This document shows positions 1 through 3,831 of a DNA stretch of 7,056 nt, piece after piece (position 1 is the stretch's first letter; every line of letters starts with the position of its first letter). Source of the stretch: Chloroflexota bacterium (GTDB taxonomy: Bacteria; Chloroflexota; Dehalococcoidia; Lucifugimonadales; JACPCL1); the NCBI GenBank assembly GCA_016210375.1, contig JACQUH010000008.1, positions 1-7,056 on the forward strand, in the 5' to 3' direction. Made by a program: the position numbers and the translations under genes. The notes under the pieces are model-generated. The model made no database searches, had not been told where the DNA came from, and saw only the letters and a program-made list of their open reading frames with translations.

Positions 1-493
1 GGTCGAAGGAGTAGGCGTCTTTCATGTCGAACTCGCGGACGCGCAGCAGCCCGCCGCGCGGCCGCGCCTCGTCGCGGAACTTGGTCTGGACCTGGTACAG
101 CAGCAACGGCAGGTCGCGGTACGACTGCACGAAGTTGTGCACTAGGGTGGTGATGACCTCCTCGTGGGTGGGGGCCAGCACCATGTCCCGGTCTCGGCGG
201 TCGCGCAGGCGGAAGAGGACGGGGCCGTAGGCGGCGGCCCGGTCCGACTGCTCCCACAGCTCCAGGGGCTGAAGGGCTGGCATGAGGACCTCCTGGCCCC
301 CAGCGGCGTCCATCTCCTGGCGGACGATGTCGGATATCTTGCGCAGGGAGCGCCAGGCCAGGGGCATGTAGGCGTAGACGCCGGCGGCGATCTGCTGCAT
401 CATGCCGGCGCGGAGCATGAGGCGGTGGCTGGCGGTCTCGGCCTCGGCGGGGGCCTGCCGTAGCGTCTTGCCGAAGAGTTTCGTAACGCGCAT
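1..493 (-). CDS. proS: Prolyl-tRNA synthetase, N-terminal part (cut by window edge)
   Basis: Cytoplasmic class II aminoacyl-tRNA synthetase that charges tRNA-Pro with proline. Translating the minus strand from the ATG at 493-491 gives 164 open codons to the window edge. The N-terminus reads MRVTKLFGKTLRQAPAEAE and is followed by RAGMMQQIAAGVYAYMPL (residues 28-45), typical of bacterial-type ProRS. The class II core is visible as APTHEE at 107-112 and the motif 2 segment FRDEARPRGGLLRVREFDM at 139-157, which binds ATP and the amino acid. The chosen start is preceded by AAGGAACC about 7 bases upstream, a reasonable ribosome binding site. The rest of the catalytic domain, any editing insertion and the anticodon-binding domain lie outside the window. 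The gene is divergent from the toxin-antitoxin pair. A TACAAT hexamer on the minus strand at 535-530 could be its -10 element, without a convincing -35. Family assignment is secure. Confidence 0.95.
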   Translation of the reverse strand, partial: MRVTKLFGKTLRQAPAEAETASHRLMLRAGMMQQIAAGVYAYMPLAWRSLRKISDIVRQEMDAAGGQEVLMPALQPLELWEQSDRAAAYGPVLFRLRDRRDRDMVLAPTHEEVITTLVHNFVQSYRDLPLLLYQVQTKFRDEARPRGGLLRVREFDMKDAYSFD

Positions 494-536
494 GGGTGCG
501 GTTCCTTGAATGCGAGATAGGTAGGACGTATTGTAG

Positions 537-595
537 GACATACTGACATACGGGCATAGGGCATAGCATATGGGCATACGGGCAAAGTGGCATGG
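537..595. repeat. Degenerate GGCATAG/GACATAC heptamer cluster
   Basis: The spacer upstream of proS holds a run of imperfect 7-8 base units related to GGCATAG: GACATAC twice, GGCATAG twice, GGCATAC, GGCAAAG and GGCATGG, in near-tandem order. The same unit recurs at 1401-1428, and GACATAC plus GCATAC occur in the hairpin at 3755-3807. The pattern recalls the short tandemly repeated heptamers known from filamentous cyanobacteria, although the organism here is probably different. No coding function is evident. Confidence 0.6.
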
Positions 596-662
596 CGAAA
601 GAGAGGATGTGGCACAAAAGTAGCGGGTATGCTGAGGCCGCCACTGTGGGCCCGGTGGTCCA

Positions 663-691
663 TTGTGTACAGCACTTGTACGCTGTATACT
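663..691 (+). promoter_or_regulatory. Predicted promoter of the toxin-antitoxin operon
   Basis: A sigma-70-like pair is visible: -35 TTGTGT at 663-668, a 17-base spacer, and -10 TATACT at 686-691. It lies just upstream of the ribosome binding site (GGAGG, 703-707) and of the antitoxin ATG at 714. The spacing is ideal and the -10 matches five of six consensus positions. The initiation point has not been measured. Confidence 0.6.
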
Positions 692-700
692 AGCGTACAC
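665..700. promoter_or_regulatory. Putative operator for autorepression by the antitoxin
   Basis: Several nested inverted repeats overlap the predicted promoter. GTGTAC (665-670) pairs with GTACAC (695-700). TACAGC (668-673) pairs with GCTGTA (682-687). GTACGC (678-683) pairs with GCGTAC (693-698) around the palindrome GTATAC (685-690). Ribbon-helix-helix antitoxins are known to bind such palindromes at their own promoter, usually as the toxin-antitoxin complex. Position over the -10 element suggests the same here. That this is the operator is inference. Confidence 0.55.
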
Positions 701-713
701 ATGGAGGACGCCA

Positions 714-968
714 ATGACGACTGAACGGCTGGACATCCGCCTGGACCACGAGCGACGCCGCAAGCTGCAAGAGCTGGCTGCGGAGCAAGGCTTTCCTGTG
801 TCGGAGACGGTACGCCGCCTAATTGACAGGGCCTACGAAGACATACTGCGGGGCCGCCGTAAACGGGCAGCCGAAGCACTAAGGCAACTGGAGATAGAGG
901 ATGTTCCTTCCCCGGCAACCGTGAGCCGCCAGTTGGAGAGCGCCCATGAGCCCCGTGGCCTTTCTTGA
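714..968 (+). CDS. vapB: VapB-like ribbon-helix-helix antitoxin
   Basis: Small cytoplasmic antitoxin (84 residues) expected to neutralise the PIN toxin encoded immediately downstream and to repress the operon. The N-terminus TERLDIRLDHERRRKLQELA matches the strand followed by helices of the MetJ/Arc/CopG ribbon-helix-helix fold, and the next stretch (FPVSETVRRLIDRAYEDIL) supplies the second helix. The C-terminal third is charged and probably wraps the toxin. I chose the ATG at 714 because GGAGG at 703-707 lies six bases upstream and the predicted promoter lies before it. A frame extension to 663 would run through the promoter and operator. The last 23 bases overlap the toxin gene, implying translational coupling. 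The exact VapB subgroup cannot be decided from sequence alone. Confidence 0.82.
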   Translation: MTTERLDIRLDHERRRKLQELAAEQGFPVSETVRRLIDRAYEDILRGRRKRAAEALRQLEIEDVPSPATVSRQLESAHEPRGLS

Positions 969-1392
969 TGCGAACGTGCCCATCTACGCAGCAGGCAGGC
1001 CGCACCCCCTGAAAGAGCCGTGTGCCAGCATACTTTTGCTGTCGGCAGAACACCCCGAGGCCTTTGTTACCAACGCGGAAGTCCTGCAAGAACTTCTCCA
1101 TCGCTATCTTTCCCTGCGTCTGTGGCCCCAGGGTGGGGAGGTCTTACGGCAGTTCGCTGAGTTGATGCAGGGGCGAATTGAAGCCGTTCAGGGAGATGAC
1201 GTGCTGCGCGCAGCCGACATGGCCTATTCCTATTCCGATTCTGACAGCCGAGATCTTCTTCACGTTGCAGTTATGCACCGGCTGGGCCTTCGCTACATCG
1301 TCTCCGCCGATGCAGGCTTTGACCAGTTGCCTGGCATAGAAAGGCTTGCCCCATCCGAATTTGGGAGTTGGAGGTCTCTAATTATTGTGTAA
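946..1392 (+). CDS. vapC: VapC-like PIN-domain toxin (ribonuclease)
   Basis: 148-residue PIN-domain protein, the expected toxin of the pair; VapC toxins are magnesium-dependent endoribonucleases that cut tRNA or rRNA and stop translation. The acidic residues of the PIN active site can be placed: D8 in AFLDANVPIYA, E49 in EVLQELLHRY, D103 in DSRDLLHVAVM, and D122 (perhaps D126) in IVSADAGFDQL. The length is usual for VapC. The ATG at 946 lies inside the end of the antitoxin frame with GGAGAG at 935-940 just upstream, so the two are translated from one message. No inactivating change is visible, so the toxin looks functional. The stop is followed within ten bases by the heptamer repeats, and no clear terminator is present. 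The RNA target cannot be predicted. Confidence 0.88.
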   Translation: MSPVAFLDANVPIYAAGRPHPLKEPCASILLLSAEHPEAFVTNAEVLQELLHRYLSLRLWPQGGEVLRQFAELMQGRIEAVQGDDVLRAADMAYSYSDSDSRDLLHVAVMHRLGLRYIVSADAGFDQLPGIERLAPSEFGSWRSLIIV

Positions 1393-1400
1393 GCAGGTGT

Positions 1401-1428
1401 GGCATAGGGCATAGGGCACAGGGCATAG
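1401..1428. repeat. Four tandem GGCATAG heptamers
   Basis: Four perfectly abutting 7-base units: GGCATAG, GGCATAG, GGCACAG, GGCATAG. They fill the gap between the toxin stop (1392) and the putative TTG start at 1431 of the next gene. They share the unit of the degenerate cluster at 537-595, so the two arrays flank the toxin-antitoxin operon. Confidence 0.8.
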
Positions 1429-1430
1429 AA

Positions 1431-2297
1431 TTGACCGACCGCATCTTCTCCTGGCTCCTGGACGCTCTGGCGGCGACGGCGATGGAGACGCTGGTCGTCG
1501 GCGGGGCGCTCCTGGTCTTCGGGCTGGCGCTGTACTGCCTGGAGCGGCGGGCCTTTGCGGTTATGAGCCGAGCCTTTGGCGTGACGGCGACGGTGCTCGC
1601 CACGGGCTGGATAGGGACGACGGTGCACGAGCTGTCCCACGCTGCGCTGTGCCTCGTCTTCCGCCACAAGATCACGGGGTTCAGCCTGTTCAGTCCCGAC
1701 ACGGAGACCGGCGTCCTGGGGTACGTGCGCCACACGTGGGACAGGAAAAGCCTCTACCAGAACCTGGGGTTGCTGTTCATCGGCCTTGCTCCGCTGGCAG
1801 TGGGGAGCGCCCTCCTGATAGGGCTGGGGTACCTTCTGGTGCAAGGCTTCGGCGGCGTGCTGGAGCTGGCTACGGCTATGCCAGGGCTGGATAACGCCTC
1901 GGACGCAGCGCAGTACGCTTCCTGGCTGGCCTCAATGGTCGGGGAGACCTTCGCCGTGCTGTTTGCCCCGGGCCAGCTTGGACGCTGGCAGCTCTGGGCC
2001 TTCCTGTATGTGTCCCTCTCGGTGGGCAGCCATCTTTCCCCCAGCCCGGCGGACCTGAAGGGGGCGTGGCCGGGGCTGGCGCTGGCCCTGGCGGCGCTGC
2101 TGCTGGCCAACGGGGCGCTGGCGGCCCTTGGGCACAGGCCGCTGGATCTCCTGTACGCTTCGGGCCGATGGCTGGGCATGGGCGCTGGCCTCATGACGCT
2201 GGCAGTGCTGCTGAGCGGTGTGAACTTGATGGTGTCGTGGGTGCTTTCGGCGGTGTGGTCATGGCTGAGCGGGAAAGGGAGGCTGTGGCCGGCTTAG
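1431..2297 (+). CDS. Polytopic membrane protein with HExxH motif, M50B-like metallopeptidase relative
   Basis: About 288 residues and strongly hydrophobic, with roughly six predicted membrane segments, so an integral membrane protein. Residues 60-77 read WIGTTVHELSHAALCLVF, containing HELSH (H66, E67, H70), the HExxH zinc site of gluzincin metallopeptidases, placed in a hydrophobic helix as in the M50/site-2-protease group. The following KITGFSLFSPDTETGVLGYV resembles M50B-like proteins, which have similar text after the zinc helix. SPSPADLKG near residues 203-211 supplies a conserved-looking aspartate (D208) that could be the third ligand; that role is inference. The substrate is unknown. 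The start is uncertain: no ATG with a good ribosome site exists. TTG at 1431 follows the repeats, TTG at 1368 would overlap the toxin gene, and ATG at 1482 would remove 17 residues. It may be co-transcribed with vapBC, although the repeats separate them. Confidence 0.72.
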   Translation: MTDRIFSWLLDALAATAMETLVVGGALLVFGLALYCLERRAFAVMSRAFGVTATVLATGWIGTTVHELSHAALCLVFRHKITGFSLFSPDTETGVLGYVRHTWDRKSLYQNLGLLFIGLAPLAVGSALLIGLGYLLVQGFGGVLELATAMPGLDNASDAAQYASWLASMVGETFAVLFAPGQLGRWQLWAFLYVSLSVGSHLSPSPADLKGAWPGLALALAALLLANGALAALGHRPLDLLYASGRWLGMGAGLMTLAVLLSGVNLMVSWVLSAVWSWLSGKGRLWPA

Positions 2298-2304
2298 AAC
2301 ATTA

Positions 2305-2333
2305 TTGACAACGACCCTTAACCAGAACAAAAT
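2305..2333 (+). promoter_or_regulatory. Predicted promoter of the TIR gene
   Basis: A perfect -35 hexamer TTGACA (2305-2310) is followed after 17 bases by CAAAAT (2328-2333), four of six to the -10 consensus. It lies in the only gap between the membrane-protein stop (2297) and the TIR gene ATG (2386), which has its own ribosome site GAGGGG at 2375-2380. This suggests the TIR gene is transcribed independently. Confidence 0.45.
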
Positions 2334-2385
2334 AGGGCCGAAGTCCTAGCCAAGATATCAACATGGAAACTGATGAGGGGAACAC

Positions 2386-3528
2386 ATGACTCGTGACTTT
2401 ACGGTCGCTATGTGGGGGAAGGCAATTCCTGCAGAAGTCGTTATGGCTGTCTACGAAGCCAATTCTTTGCAAAAAGCCTTTGCATTTTTCAATTGGGTAG
2501 GTGTGAATAGCGATGTTATTCAGTTAAATGCTGATCGCTATCTGATCCGGGACAGACCAACTGGTGAACCTGCTTATGACTTGGATCGTGCAGGTAAGAA
2601 CCTACTCCGAAGGAAAGCATTTAACCAAATAAAAACTGGAGAATTGATATTAGTTACTTCATTGCCCTATTCCGAGGTCGGTGCCATCATAGATGAGCCA
2701 GACCCATTGGGCAGGGGATTATACTTCTGGGACGACGGGGTAGTATCCAACAAGAAGAGGTTCTCAATCATAAGCACGTATGTTTGGGAACATTTGGAGC
2801 CACGTCCCGATTTGTTGGCGTTGAAACCCACGGGGCGCCGATATTTAGTGCCGTACCTCCTGCTGGCGTTCTCCATGATTGCATTTGCTCAAAGGCTTGA
2901 TTTACCGTACCACAAGGAGGATTCACGCTATTGGGACTGCCCATTGCATTACAACCATCATGTTAGGGAAATAGACTATTTCTTCAACGGTGGAAGCTTT
3001 TGCCCTGACTGTGTTGAGAAGATTAGGGATCAATGGGGGCATACTAGGGAGGCCATGCAAGAACTACACGCAATCAAACGTCTCCAGCGAGCTGCAGCAG
3101 GAAAGCCAGCGGCTCCTGAGTTCGACGTAGCCTTGTCGTTTGCGGGCACAGAGCGCTCCTTAGCTCAGGAATTGTATGATCTCTTGGAAGCACGCGGCAT
3201 TCATACATTTTATGACGCAGCATATCCTGAACGTCTTGCAGCGGAGGACCTCAACATCGTATTTGAGGAGGTTTTTGCGCGGCGGTCGCAGTTTTGTGTC
3301 ATTTTTGTATCTCGTGAGTACGCGACGAGGGTCTGGACGAATCATGAATTGAGAAGCGCGTTGAGTCGTCAGCTAATCGAACGTGGTGGGTACATCATCC
3401 CAATTCAAGTTGAAGATGGAGTGGAATTGCTTGGGATCCCAGCTACAATTGGCAGGCTTCCACTGAGCAGACATAGCATTAGAGCCATAGCCTCCATTAT
3501 TGCAAAAAAGGTAGAAGAGTCAATCTAA
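2386..3528 (+). CDS. TIR-domain protein with uncharacterised Cys/His-containing N-terminal region
   Basis: 380 residues, no signal peptide, so probably cytoplasmic. Residues 246-378 form a TIR domain: it opens with FDVALSFAGTERSLAQELYD (246-265), continues with GIHTFYD (271-277), and has SQFCVIFVSREYATRVWTNHE (301-321), with E321 at the place of the catalytic glutamate of NAD-cleaving TIR enzymes. Bacterial TIR domains commonly hydrolyse NAD or make cyclic ADP-ribose signals in antiphage defence. The first 240 residues are not recognised. They include hydrophobic strand-like segments (ELILVTSLPY, RFSIISTYVWEHL), a helix at 153-171, and a Cys/His cluster C185-x2-H188 and C206-x2-C209 that could bind zinc. 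No HExxH is present. The start is supported by GAGGGG five bases upstream. The gene is AT-rich against its neighbours (20 G+C in 2461-2520 versus 50 in 2041-2100), which suggests transfer. No partner defence gene is adjacent, so it may act alone; a defence role is inference. Confidence 0.85.
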   Translation: MTRDFTVAMWGKAIPAEVVMAVYEANSLQKAFAFFNWVGVNSDVIQLNADRYLIRDRPTGEPAYDLDRAGKNLLRRKAFNQIKTGELILVTSLPYSEVGAIIDEPDPLGRGLYFWDDGVVSNKKRFSIISTYVWEHLEPRPDLLALKPTGRRYLVPYLLLAFSMIAFAQRLDLPYHKEDSRYWDCPLHYNHHVREIDYFFNGGSFCPDCVEKIRDQWGHTREAMQELHAIKRLQRAAAGKPAAPEFDVALSFAGTERSLAQELYDLLEARGIHTFYDAAYPERLAAEDLNIVFEEVFARRSQFCVIFVSREYATRVWTNHELRSALSRQLIERGGYIIPIQVEDGVELLGIPATIGRLPLSRHSIRAIASIIAKKVEESI

Positions 3529-3743
3529 GGTGCCTTTGTATTCTGGTTACCTTCACAGTTTCTCCTCAACTTCCGGCGGTCAACAGCGCACGAGACGATG
3601 AGGAAGATCAGCTAGAGGCAAAAGACGTATATGAACAGGTCCACCCAGGGGCTGCCGACGCCTGCCTAAAACTGACGGTTATCAAACCAGGTGGCACGGA
3701 AGCTGAAGAAGGGCGGCAGGGTGAGTTCTGGGTAAAGTGTTCC
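3525..3743 (-). pseudogene. Possible decayed fragment of a membrane-protein gene
   Basis: The minus-strand frame between a TGA (3746-3744) and a TAG (3527-3525) reads as protein-like text interrupted by two in-frame TAG codons at 3668-3666 and 3614-3612. Segments are LTLPPFFSFRATWFDNRQF, then AGVGSPWVDLFIYVFCL, then LIFLIVSCAVDRRKLRRN. This looks like a membrane helix with basic residues after it, as at a protein C-terminus. Each stop could come from one base change in a leucine codon. No start codon or ribosome site is seen. I cannot name the parent family, and chance hydrophobic text is possible. It covers most of the 303-bp convergent gap between the TIR and cytochrome genes. Confidence 0.3.
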
Positions 3744-3754
3744 TCATGAACTTG

Positions 3755-3807
3755 ACATACAAGCATACAGGCCCAGAGCTTAGCTGTGGTCCTGTATGCT
3801 TGTATGT
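3755..3807. repeat. Perfect 17-bp inverted repeat (stem-loop) downstream of the cytochrome gene
   Basis: ACATACAAGCATACAGG (3755-3771) is an exact inverted copy of CCTGTATGCTTGTATGT (3791-3807), with a 19-base loop that can itself pair partly (CCA with TGG, AGC with GCT). It begins 24 bases past the cytochrome stop, so on the minus strand it could act as a 3' stabilising or terminating hairpin. No T-run follows on either strand, so it is not a classic intrinsic terminator. The arm contains GACATAC/GCATAC units like the heptamers elsewhere in the window. Confidence 0.75.
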
Positions 3808-3831
3808 GAGTGGATCTAAGGTTCTGGACTG

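Noticed and set aside
537..595. Heptamer cluster considered as a CRISPR array
   Set aside because: Units are 7-8 bases and nearly contiguous, with no repeat-spacer alternation and no cas gene in the window.
400..1101. Long minus-strand frame spanning the proS start, the spacer and part of the toxin-antitoxin genes
   Set aside because: It overlaps proS in another frame and the vapBC pair on the other strand, reads through the heptamers and promoter, and its translation is low-complexity text rich in Arg, Pro and Ala without a recognisable domain.
2363..2389. Eight-codon mini-frame (ATG at 2363) whose TGA overlaps the TIR gene start as ATGA
   Set aside because: It could in principle couple translation, but its ATG lacks a clear ribosome site and a frame this short is expected by chance.
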